This document shows, piece after piece, positions 17,264-24,719 of a stretch of 31,476 nucleotides of DNA. The DNA is taken from positions 1 to 31,476 of the forward strand of contig CAMHEP010000002.1 of assembly GCA_946184195.1 (NCBI GenBank), in the 5' to 3' direction. Both the position numbers and the translations under genes were made by a program. Below the pieces are notes generated by a model. The model searched no databases. It was given only the letters and a program-made list of their open reading frames with translations, and was not told where the DNA came from. The stretch is from an uncultured Bacteroidales bacterium. GTDB taxonomy: Bacteria > Bacteroidota > Bacteroidia > Bacteroidales > Paludibacteraceae. Within the stretch, counting starts at the first letter, position 1, and each line of letters begins with the position of its first letter.

Positions 17264-18523
17264 ATGACTAAAGAACAACGAACACGCCAAGGAGTTTTCT
17301 GGGCGGTGACTATCGGCTATGGACTCTTTTATGTATGCCGCTTGAGTATCAATGTGCTGAAAAAAGCCATTGTAGATGATGGTTTCCTGACAGAGTCAGA
17401 GTTAGGTATCATCGGCTCAGCTTTGTTTTTCGGCTATGCCGTAGGTAAATTCGTCAACGGCTTTCTTGCAGATAGGGTGAATGTGCGCTATTTCATGTCT
17501 GCGGCACTGCTTATATGTGCAATAGTGAATGCGGTGTTAGCGCTTAAGGTGCCTTTCCTCGTCTTTGTCATCCTATGGGCCGTCAATGGCTGGTTCCAAT
17601 CAGCCGGTGCACCTTGTTCGGTGATATCGCTCAAACGCTGGTTCGGTAATAACGGATTCGGTACAATGTACGGTTTTTGGTCCGCTTCGCATAACATAGG
17701 CGAGGCTATCACGTTCATCGTAACCGCTTTCGTAGTGGGAGCGTTGGGATGGCAAATGGGTTTCCTCAGTGCTGCCGGAATGGGACTGCTTGGCGTCGTG
17801 ATAATCTTGTTGTTGCTCAAACCTTTCCAATCAGGGGAGGAGCAGAATATGACCGAGGAGGAGAAACAGAAAAATATCGGTAAGAAACAACTCATGGTAC
17901 TTAAGACTCCCATCATTTGGGTACTCGCGCTCTCCTCCGGTTTCATGTACATGGCACGGTATGCAGTGAATAGTTGGGGTATCTTTTATTTCGAGGCGGA
18001 GAAAGGCTATTCCGTGGAGAATGCCGCTCTGCTCATCAGTATCAGTTCCGTATTCGGTATCATCGGAACTGTTGGTTCAGGATTGGTATCGGACAAACTC
18101 TTTCATGGCGACCGTACACTGATGGCATTCCTAACTTCGGCGATGAACCTCTTCTCCCTAATGCTCTTCCTCTTTGTGCCGGCAGGGTATTATTGGGTCG
18201 ACATTATCGCCATGGTGCTCTTTGGACTGAGTATAGGAGTACTTATTTGTTTCTTGGGAGGACTGATGGCTGTCGATATTGCTCCCACTGAAGCCGCTGG
18301 TGCTACTTTGGGAATTATCGGCATGGCATCCTATGCTGCGGCAGGATTGCAGGATATCGTCAGTGGCTACCTTATCGAAGGTAGAAAAGTGATGGTGGAT
18401 GGTGTCGCACAATACGACTTCTCCGCTATCCGCCTATTCTGGATAGCTGCGGCTACCGCTTCGCTTGCTCTATTGATTTATATTTACATACATGCTCGTC
18501 GTAAGGCGAAAACTAAACAATAA
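17264..18523 (+). CDS. Organophosphate:phosphate antiporter family (GlpT/UhpT/UhpC-like) MFS transporter
   Basis: A 419-aa inner-membrane protein with about 12 hydrophobic segments split by a charged central loop (about 189-210). It matches the OPA branch of the major facilitator superfamily: F-Y-V-C-R-L-S-I-N near the start, G-Y-A-V-G-K-F-V-N-G-F-L-A-D-R at about 58-71, and A-S-H-N-I-G-E at 141-147. R26 and R232 align with the two phosphate-binding arginines of E. coli GlpT (R45, R269), and H143 aligns with GlpT H165. All three are kept, which favours a true organophosphate substrate. Family members swap glycerol-3-phosphate or hexose phosphates for inorganic phosphate; which one applies here cannot be told. 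It lies 43 bases after the phosphoesterase and 7 bases before the EEP-SGNH gene. Confidence 0.9.
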   Translation: MTKEQRTRQGVFWAVTIGYGLFYVCRLSINVLKKAIVDDGFLTESELGIIGSALFFGYAVGKFVNGFLADRVNVRYFMSAALLICAIVNAVLALKVPFLVFVILWAVNGWFQSAGAPCSVISLKRWFGNNGFGTMYGFWSASHNIGEAITFIVTAFVVGALGWQMGFLSAAGMGLLGVVIILLLLKPFQSGEEQNMTEEEKQKNIGKKQLMVLKTPIIWVLALSSGFMYMARYAVNSWGIFYFEAEKGYSVENAALLISISSVFGIIGTVGSGLVSDKLFHGDRTLMAFLTSAMNLFSLMLFLFVPAGYYWVDIIAMVLFGLSIGVLICFLGGLMAVDIAPTEAAGATLGIIGMASYAAAGLQDIVSGYLIEGRKVMVDGVAQYDFSAIRLFWIAAATASLALLIYIYIHARRKAKTKQ

Positions 18524-18530
18524 CTCTATC

Positions 18531-20051
18531 ATGAAACGACTATTTTTCCTCTTAACCCTGTGCGGTATTATGTCGGCTATGTCGGCTGAGACCTTTACCA
18601 CTATGTCGTATAATCTGCGCTCATCTGCCAAGAATGAGCAGGATGGTGTTAATAGTTGGGAGAACCGCAAGGAAGCTGCTGTCAAGATGTTGCTCGCCGA
18701 GAAACCCGATGTGGTGGGAATGCAGGAGGAGATGCCGGACCAGGAAGCATTCCTTCGCATGAGGTTAGCGGCTGTTTACGATGCTGTGTCTATCAGTCGA
18801 GACCCCAATAACCGGTCGGATGAGGCTTGCGCCATATTCTATAATAAGAAGAAGTTTGAATTGGTACGGACCAACACCTTTTGGCTGAGTGAGACACCCA
18901 ACGTGCCCTCGCGCGGTTGGGACGGTAAATACAAGCGTATCGTCACCTATGTGCACCTGAGGAATATCAAGAGCGGTCAACGCTATTTAGTCTTCAATAC
19001 CCATCTGGACCATAAGGGGGTAGTGGCGCGTGAGCGTTCGCTCCAACTCATCGCGGATAGCGCCATGGCTATCGGTGCAGATACAGTGCCGATGTTCGTG
19101 ATGGGTGACCTCAATGTGACCCCCGAAGTGCCGGAATTGCGTCCGATGTGGGAGAACATGTTGCTGGCACAACGTGAAGCACCCTTGACCGATACCTTAG
19201 GGACGTTCCATAGCTTCGGACGACGTCTGGGTAAGGAGAAGATAATCGACTATATCTTCTTTCGCAACTGCTCCGCCCTCGAGTTCCGAATCCTGCGTGA
19301 GGGATACGGTGTTCCCTACCTGAGTGACCATTATCCCATAGCAGCGACCTTCAGCACTCTCAACGTGAGTCGTGAGGCATATCGTGAGGTAGTGACCTAC
19401 CACGGTAAGGTGGTGAACAAGCGTGCTAAGCGTCATCACGATTGGGCACGATTGGATTACTATGCTGCTGCCAATGACAGCCTTGCCCAAACCGGAAGCA
19501 AACCAAAGGTCATCTTCTACGGCAATAGCATCACACGCAACTGGCAACGTATACATCCTTCCTTCTTCACGGACAACGGTTATCTATGCCGTGGTATAGG
19601 CGGACAGACTAGCTCTGAACTGCTCGTGCGTATGCGTCCCGATGTGATTGACCTCCACCCTAAGGCAGTAGTCATCATGTGCGGCGTAAACGATATTGCG
19701 CAAAACAACGGCACGATATCCCTCAACAATGTGATGGGGAATATCGTCTCGATGTGCGAACTGGCTAAGGCTAACAAGATATGCCCTATCCTATGCTCGG
19801 TGCTACCGGCGCGTTACGCTCGATGGAATCCCTCTGTATACGACATGCCGGAGCAGATACGTACGCTCAACGAGATGATACGCACCTATGCCGCTAAACA
19901 TAAAATCACCTATGTCGATTACTATAGCGCCATGACTGATAAGGATGGAGGACTACTCCCCGGACTCAGTAAGGACGAGGTACACCCTCTAATGGGGGGA
20001 TATGCTATCATGGAGCCGATTATTTTGAATGTGTTGAAGAAGGTGAAATAA
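18531..20051 (+). CDS. Exported endonuclease/exonuclease/phosphatase (EEP) - SGNH hydrolase fusion
   Basis: A 506-aa two-enzyme protein. ATG 18531 is chosen because a signal peptide follows directly (MKRLFFLLTLCGIMSAMSA); the in-frame ATG 18492 would overlap the transporter gene. Residues about 20-275 form an EEP domain with all hallmark residues: N28, E66 (Q-E-E), N156-T-H-L, G192-D-L-N195, D240 and S265-D-H267. This fold includes sphingomyelinases, inositol-phosphate phosphatases and nucleases. Residues about 325-506 form an SGNH/GDSL esterase: G-N-S-I-T (Ser333), G-I-G-G-Q-T (Gly357), G-V-N-D (Asn387) and D-E-V-H-P (Asp482, His485). The pair could cleave a phosphodiester and an acyl or acetyl ester of one substrate in the periplasm. 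It is 10 bases upstream of the NagB/PIG-L gene. Confidence 0.92.
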   Translation: MKRLFFLLTLCGIMSAMSAETFTTMSYNLRSSAKNEQDGVNSWENRKEAAVKMLLAEKPDVVGMQEEMPDQEAFLRMRLAAVYDAVSISRDPNNRSDEACAIFYNKKKFELVRTNTFWLSETPNVPSRGWDGKYKRIVTYVHLRNIKSGQRYLVFNTHLDHKGVVARERSLQLIADSAMAIGADTVPMFVMGDLNVTPEVPELRPMWENMLLAQREAPLTDTLGTFHSFGRRLGKEKIIDYIFFRNCSALEFRILREGYGVPYLSDHYPIAATFSTLNVSREAYREVVTYHGKVVNKRAKRHHDWARLDYYAAANDSLAQTGSKPKVIFYGNSITRNWQRIHPSFFTDNGYLCRGIGGQTSSELLVRMRPDVIDLHPKAVVIMCGVNDIAQNNGTISLNNVMGNIVSMCELAKANKICPILCSVLPARYARWNPSVYDMPEQIRTLNEMIRTYAAKHKITYVDYYSAMTDKDGGLLPGLSKDEVHPLMGGYAIMEPIILNVLKKVK

Positions 20052-20061
20052 TAGCTGTGTT

Positions 20062-22056
20062 ATGAAAACCAATCTTAGTTCTCAGATCTCTTTGCGTCAT
20101 GTGTCGCAAAGTCTCTATCGTCCGGATGACGTGTTTGAACAGAGTCGAGTGGCTCGCATGGAGCAAGTGCACACCGTAATCTACGAGTCTGCACGTGTTG
20201 GGGCTATGTCTGTAGCAGGACATATAGCGGAGCAAATACGTGAGCGGCAGAAACATTTTCAACCTTATGTAATCTCCTTGGCACCGGGACGCTCTACCCG
20301 AGATATATGTGCTGAGTTAGTGCGTAAACATAAGGAGGAAGGACTGAGTTTTAAGAACGTAGTTTTCTTCGACCTCTATGAGTATTATCCTCTGACCGGC
20401 AGTACGCTGGGCAATCATGCGCAACTGCGTAATCAATTACTGGATAAGGTGGATATACTCCCTGAGAATATCCACACAATACCCGGGGATATGCCCAAGG
20501 AGCAAATCATCACTTTCTGTCATGAATACGAGCGGTCTATCGCAGCTGCCGGTGGTATTGATTTTCTCCTATTAGGAATTGGGCGAAGCGGTAATATAGG
20601 CTTTAATGAACCTGGCACGATGTTCAATTCTACCACTCGGTTGGTATTGCTGGACAATAACTCTAAAGAGGACGCCAAGATTATGTTTGGTTCGCTTGAG
20701 CAAGTGCCTGTCAGTGCCATCACGATGGGTATTGATACCATCATGCAGGCGAAGGAGTTAATGTTGGTAGCGTGGGGAGAACATAAGTCTGCTATCATAC
20801 GCGAAGCTATCGAGAAACGTTACGACCCTTCTTGTCCGGCTTCGGCGTTACAGTTACATAAGAATGCACAAGTATTTCTCGATCTGGGGGCTGCAGCCTC
20901 GCTCACGAGAATATCTACTCCATGGATGGTGACCTCTTGCGAGTGGGATGACGCTTTGATACGTCGGGCTGTAGTATGGCTGTGTAAGCAAACGAATAAG
21001 CCTATCCTCAAACTCACCAACAAAGATTATAATGACTTCGGCTTGAGTGACCTCATCACACGTTTCGAATCGGCATACAATTGTAATATTAAGGTCTTTA
21101 ATGACCTGCAACATACCATCACCGGATGGCCCGGAGGAAAACCTAACGCAGACGATAGCAATCGTCCTGAACGTGCAAAACCCTATCCCAAGGATGTATT
21201 GATATTCTCTCCCCATCCTGACGATGACGTGATATCTATGGGAGGTACGTTTGCACGCTTGGTGAAGCAGGGACATAATGTGCACGTTGCCTACGAGACC
21301 AGTGGTTGCATCGCTGTATGTGATGATGAGGTAGTGCGTTTTATGGATTTTATCCGAGGATACGAGAAGATGCACATGCCTGAAAGCATGGTCATTGAGC
21401 AGAAGTACAACGAGTATATGCACTTCTTCCGCAACGAAAAAGTAGGCGACCAGGATACACGTGAGATACTCGACCTTAAGGCACTTATACGTCGCGGTGA
21501 GGCGACTGCGGCATGTCGGCATATTGGACTTCCGACAGACCATATTCACTTCCTCAATTTGCCCTTCTATGAGACCGGTACTATTAAGAAAGGACCTCTA
21601 ACTGACAAGGATTGTACTATTGTGCGTACCCTCTTGGAGCAGATTAAACCGCATGAGATGTTTGTGGCAGGCGACTTGGCGGATCCGCATGGCACTCACC
21701 GTGTATGTCTGGATGCTATCTTGGCTGCATTGGATGAACTGAAAAATACATCGGCGTGGGAGGAGTGGCTCAAGGATTGCCGTATTTGGATGTATCGAGG
21801 TGCATGGATGGAATGGGAAGTCGACCTCATTGAGATGGCAGTACCTATGTCACCGGAGGAGTTGCGCTTCAAACGCAACACGATCCTTAAACATCAAAGC
21901 CAAATGGAATCCGCACCTTTTATGGGCAACGACGAACGTCTGTTCTGGCAGCGCGCTGAGGATCGTAATCATGCTACAGCGGAGCTATATGCACAGCTTG
22001 GATTAGCCAACTATGAGGCTATCGAGGCTTTTGTGCAATATAAACTCAGTCGTTAG
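20062..22056 (+). CDS. NagB-like / PIG-L deacetylase two-domain protein
   Basis: A 664-aa cytoplasmic protein without a signal peptide. Residues about 30-285 are homologous to glucosamine-6-phosphate deaminase (NagB), but three catalytic positions differ. The N-M-D-E-Y region reads D-L-Y-E-Y, so the D72 position is Tyr106. The D-G-H-I-A-F-N-E-P region reads S-G-N-I-G-F-N-E-P, so D141 and H143 are Ser176 and Asn178. Glu183 and Lys242 are kept. Residues about 375-660 are a PIG-L/LmbE N-acetyl-sugar deacetylase with intact zinc motifs: P-H-P-D-D-D (384-389) and D-P-H-G-T-H-R (541-547). Bacteroides has a same-sized protein annotated as NagB-like (BT_0258, from memory). The deacetylase half is probably active; the NagB half may bind an amino-sugar phosphate without deaminating it. 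It is last in the plus-strand run. Confidence 0.92.
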   Translation: MKTNLSSQISLRHVSQSLYRPDDVFEQSRVARMEQVHTVIYESARVGAMSVAGHIAEQIRERQKHFQPYVISLAPGRSTRDICAELVRKHKEEGLSFKNVVFFDLYEYYPLTGSTLGNHAQLRNQLLDKVDILPENIHTIPGDMPKEQIITFCHEYERSIAAAGGIDFLLLGIGRSGNIGFNEPGTMFNSTTRLVLLDNNSKEDAKIMFGSLEQVPVSAITMGIDTIMQAKELMLVAWGEHKSAIIREAIEKRYDPSCPASALQLHKNAQVFLDLGAAASLTRISTPWMVTSCEWDDALIRRAVVWLCKQTNKPILKLTNKDYNDFGLSDLITRFESAYNCNIKVFNDLQHTITGWPGGKPNADDSNRPERAKPYPKDVLIFSPHPDDDVISMGGTFARLVKQGHNVHVAYETSGCIAVCDDEVVRFMDFIRGYEKMHMPESMVIEQKYNEYMHFFRNEKVGDQDTREILDLKALIRRGEATAACRHIGLPTDHIHFLNLPFYETGTIKKGPLTDKDCTIVRTLLEQIKPHEMFVAGDLADPHGTHRVCLDAILAALDELKNTSAWEEWLKDCRIWMYRGAWMEWEVDLIEMAVPMSPEELRFKRNTILKHQSQMESAPFMGNDERLFWQRAEDRNHATAELYAQLGLANYEAIEAFVQYKLSR

Positions 22057-22077
22057 ACTATTTCTATTGGGAATCTT

Positions 22078-24072
22078 TTATAGGGGGTCTACGTCAGCCA
22101 GTATACGGATACCACGGCACGTAGGCTCCTGCTCTACATAGTGTATATGCTCTCTTACCAGACGTTTCGCTTCTGACGGCGAAGAGTATGCCTCTATCCG
22201 CAGTCGTAACTGACGAATGTGATAGCGTTGAATACGTGCTACGGAGGGGATAATAATGGACGTGGCACGCTCACCAAAAGATTGATGAAGACGTTGTCTA
22301 AGTAACTGCGCTCCTATTTCCAATCGGGTAGGGTCAGTGTGCTTCAGTTGTAGTGTGATAAGGCGATAAAAAGGCGGATAATGGAACGTTTTCCTCTCTG
22401 CTATCTGTTCATCATACAACTGTTCATAGTCGTGGCTGCGTAAGATGGAGTAGAGCGGGTGTGCTGTATCCCATGTCTGTATGATGACTTCTCCTTCGCT
22501 TCCGCTGCGTCCCGCACGACCCGCTACTTGCTCTAAGAGCTGATAGGCACGCTCATAACTACGAAAATCCGGTTGATTGAGGAGATGATCAGCACTCAAC
22601 ACGGCAACCAGCGAGACATCTTGAAAGTGCAAACCCTTGGTAACCATCTGTGTTCCGATGAGTATATCTACATCATGGTTGGCAAAGCGGTCAATGATAT
22701 CTTGATAATCGTTTTTCCGACGTGTGGTATCAAGGTCCATGCGAGCAACACGAGCCTCTGGGAAGAGTCCTGCCACCTCATCTTCCAGTCGCTCTGTTCC
22801 AAAACCACGTATCGTCAACTCTCCTCCACAATACGGACAACGTTCAGGGATGGTTTCATTATACCCACAGTAGTGACAACGTAGCAAATGGTCTCTAAGG
22901 TGAACCGTTAGAGCCGCATCGCAGTCCGGACAACGGGGGGGCTTTCCGCAATTGCGACATAAAAGCATCGGAGCGTAACCACGCCTGTTCTGGAAGAGAA
23001 TAATTTGTTTTTTCTTACCTAATTCTTCACGTATACGTTCAACCAGCGGATCGGAGAAATGACCGTACATCTCCTTGCGGTGGTATTGCCGATTGAGGTC
23101 TACCAGGGTGATATGGGGAAGCGCCAAGCCTTGGAAACGGGTAGTGAGATGCACCAATCCATACTTACCTTCCATGGCATTGTAATAGCTCTCTATACTG
23201 GGAGTAGCAGTACCCAATAGCACCTTGGCTCCTCCCATACGGGCGATGACGGTAGCTACGGAACGTGCATGATAACGAGGCGCAGGGTCTTGTTGTTTGT
23301 AACTGGGTTCGTGTTCTTCATCTACGATGATGAGTCCCACCTTATCCATGGGGAGAAATATACCGCTGCGTGCTGCCACGATGAGTAATGGCATACCGTC
23401 GGAACTTAATAGGCGGCGGTACATCTCCATGCGTTGCGCATCACTCACACGGGAGTGATACACAAAGAGCCTGTCCCCGAACATGCGGGCAAGCCGTGAT
23501 GTCAGTTGGGTCGTCAAGGCTATCTCAGGCACTAAATAGAGCACGCGGTTGCCATGATCTAATTGCTCCTGTATAAGGTGTGTATACACCTCCGTCTTAC
23601 CGGATGATGTGACACCGTGCAGCAAGACAATATCGTCTTGCTTCCATGCCTTTCGAATACTATCTAATGCTTCTTGCTGAAGGACGGATAGAGTGTGAAT
23701 AGGCTCGATTTCATCGGCATAATTCGGTAGCTTAACTCGTCGCTTTTGGGTGTTGAGAGAGTATTGTTTGTCCAAGGCCTTGGCGGGCAATGCTGCTGCC
23801 ATCACTTCGCCGAGTGTGCAGATATAGTATGACGCTATCCATTGCCATAACCTCAGTTGATGCTCGTTGACCATGGGGGTGGAGTCAAGCACTGCTGTCA
23901 GCGGACGTATTTTGATATGTGTGTCGAGTGGGGCGTGATGCTCTCCGAGTATGATGCCTACTTGCTCGTTCTTACCCAATGGTACCACAACCCGCATGCC
24001 GACATGCGGGGTAGGCTCTCCGTCCGGCACGGCATAAGTATACGTGTCGGCAATGGCCAAAGGTAGTATCAC
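22078..24072 (-). CDS. priA: Primosomal replication-restart helicase PriA (short form, non-ATG start)
   Basis: PriA is a 3'-5' superfamily 2 helicase that reloads the replisome at stalled forks. Visible are Walker A G-V-T-S-S-G-K-T (153-160), the D-E-E-H box, G-T-A-T-P-S, Q-N-R-R-G-Y, and four zinc-binding Cys pairs (C-R-N-C, C-P-D-C, C-H-Y-C, C-P-Y-C). The N-terminal 3'-DNA-binding domain is present. Between it (A-A-L-P, residue 96) and the helicase core (L-S-V-L-Q-Q-E-A, 128) only about 30 residues remain, much less than in E. coli, so the winged-helix segment seems absent. The GTG at 24072 is the first standard start after a stop. A CTG at 24087 would add R-Y-V-D-V and restore the family N-terminus. 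Last gene of the operon, close behind tdk. Confidence 0.95.
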   Translation of the reverse strand: MILPLAIADTYTYAVPDGEPTPHVGMRVVVPLGKNEQVGIILGEHHAPLDTHIKIRPLTAVLDSTPMVNEHQLRLWQWIASYYICTLGEVMAAALPAKALDKQYSLNTQKRRVKLPNYADEIEPIHTLSVLQQEALDSIRKAWKQDDIVLLHGVTSSGKTEVYTHLIQEQLDHGNRVLYLVPEIALTTQLTSRLARMFGDRLFVYHSRVSDAQRMEMYRRLLSSDGMPLLIVAARSGIFLPMDKVGLIIVDEEHEPSYKQQDPAPRYHARSVATVIARMGGAKVLLGTATPSIESYYNAMEGKYGLVHLTTRFQGLALPHITLVDLNRQYHRKEMYGHFSDPLVERIREELGKKKQIILFQNRRGYAPMLLCRNCGKPPRCPDCDAALTVHLRDHLLRCHYCGYNETIPERCPYCGGELTIRGFGTERLEDEVAGLFPEARVARMDLDTTRRKNDYQDIIDRFANHDVDILIGTQMVTKGLHFQDVSLVAVLSADHLLNQPDFRSYERAYQLLEQVAGRAGRSGSEGEVIIQTWDTAHPLYSILRSHDYEQLYDEQIAERKTFHYPPFYRLITLQLKHTDPTRLEIGAQLLRQRLHQSFGERATSIIIPSVARIQRYHIRQLRLRIEAYSSPSEAKRLVREHIHYVEQEPTCRGIRILADVDPL

Positions 24073-24101
24073 ATCAACATACCGCAGGGGATATTCTTAT
24101 A

Positions 24102-24695
24102 TTAGGAGTTTTGCTCAGCAGCGATTGCTTTCGCATAACAAGTGCGGCATAGGGGTTCATAGCTATCTGTCTCACCTAATAGCACACGTTTCTCACTGGC
24201 GACCAATCGGTGACTCACATACGCCAAATCTCCACAATGGACACATATGGCGTGAGTCTTGTATACATCCTCAGCTATCGCCATCAAGGCAGGCATAGGA
24301 CCGAAAGGCACTCCTTTGAAATCCATGTCCAGACCGGCTACAATGACGCGGATACCGCGGTTGGCAAGTTGTGTACATACGTCTACAATACCCATGTCGA
24401 AGAACTGGGCTTCGTCAATGCCTACTACGTCTATATCATCGGCAAGCAGAAGTATATTCTGACTGCTATCCACCGGGGTGGATTGGATTGCGTTGCGGTC
24501 GTGACTCACAACTTCCTCAACGCTGTAACGGACGTCGATAGCGGGCTTGAAAATCTCCACTCGTTGCTTAGCGAATTGTGCTCGTTTCATTCGGCGGATC
24601 AACTCCTCCGTCTTGCCGGAGAACATACTGCCGCATACTACTTCGATGCCGCCACGGCGGTGAACAGGTCCTTGGGTGTCTCTTTCGGAAAACAT
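24102..24695 (-). CDS. tdk: Thymidine kinase (type II)
   Basis: A 197-aa enzyme that phosphorylates thymidine with ATP in the pyrimidine salvage pathway, in the cytoplasm. It shows the P-loop G-S-M-F-S-G-K-T-E-E-L-I (22-33), the D-E-A-Q-F-F box (about 94-99), the lasso-region residues, and two structural zinc Cys pairs, C-V-H-C (about 153-156) and C-R-T-C (183-186). Length is typical of Bacteroidales Tdk. The ATG at 24695 matches the usual family start (F-S-E-R-D...). It sits 24 bases after recJ in the same operon. Confidence 0.96.
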   Translation of the reverse strand: MFSERDTQGPVHRRGGIEVVCGSMFSGKTEELIRRMKRAQFAKQRVEIFKPAIDVRYSVEEVVSHDRNAIQSTPVDSSQNILLLADDIDVVGIDEAQFFDMGIVDVCTQLANRGIRVIVAGLDMDFKGVPFGPMPALMAIAEDVYKTHAICVHCGDLAYVSHRLVASEKRVLLGETDSYEPLCRTCYAKAIAAEQNS

Positions 24696-24719
24696 GATTG
24701 TATCAGTTTGTTTAATTGT

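Noticed and set aside
18492..18530. Upstream ATG for the EEP-SGNH gene (likewise 14794 for the phosphoesterase and 26489 for recJ)
   Set aside because: Each longer start overlaps the preceding gene, and in the two exported proteins it places extra polar residues before a good signal peptide.
22057..22077. Bidirectional terminator between the convergent NagB/PIG-L and priA genes
   Set aside because: The gap is only 21 bases and I see no inverted repeat in it.
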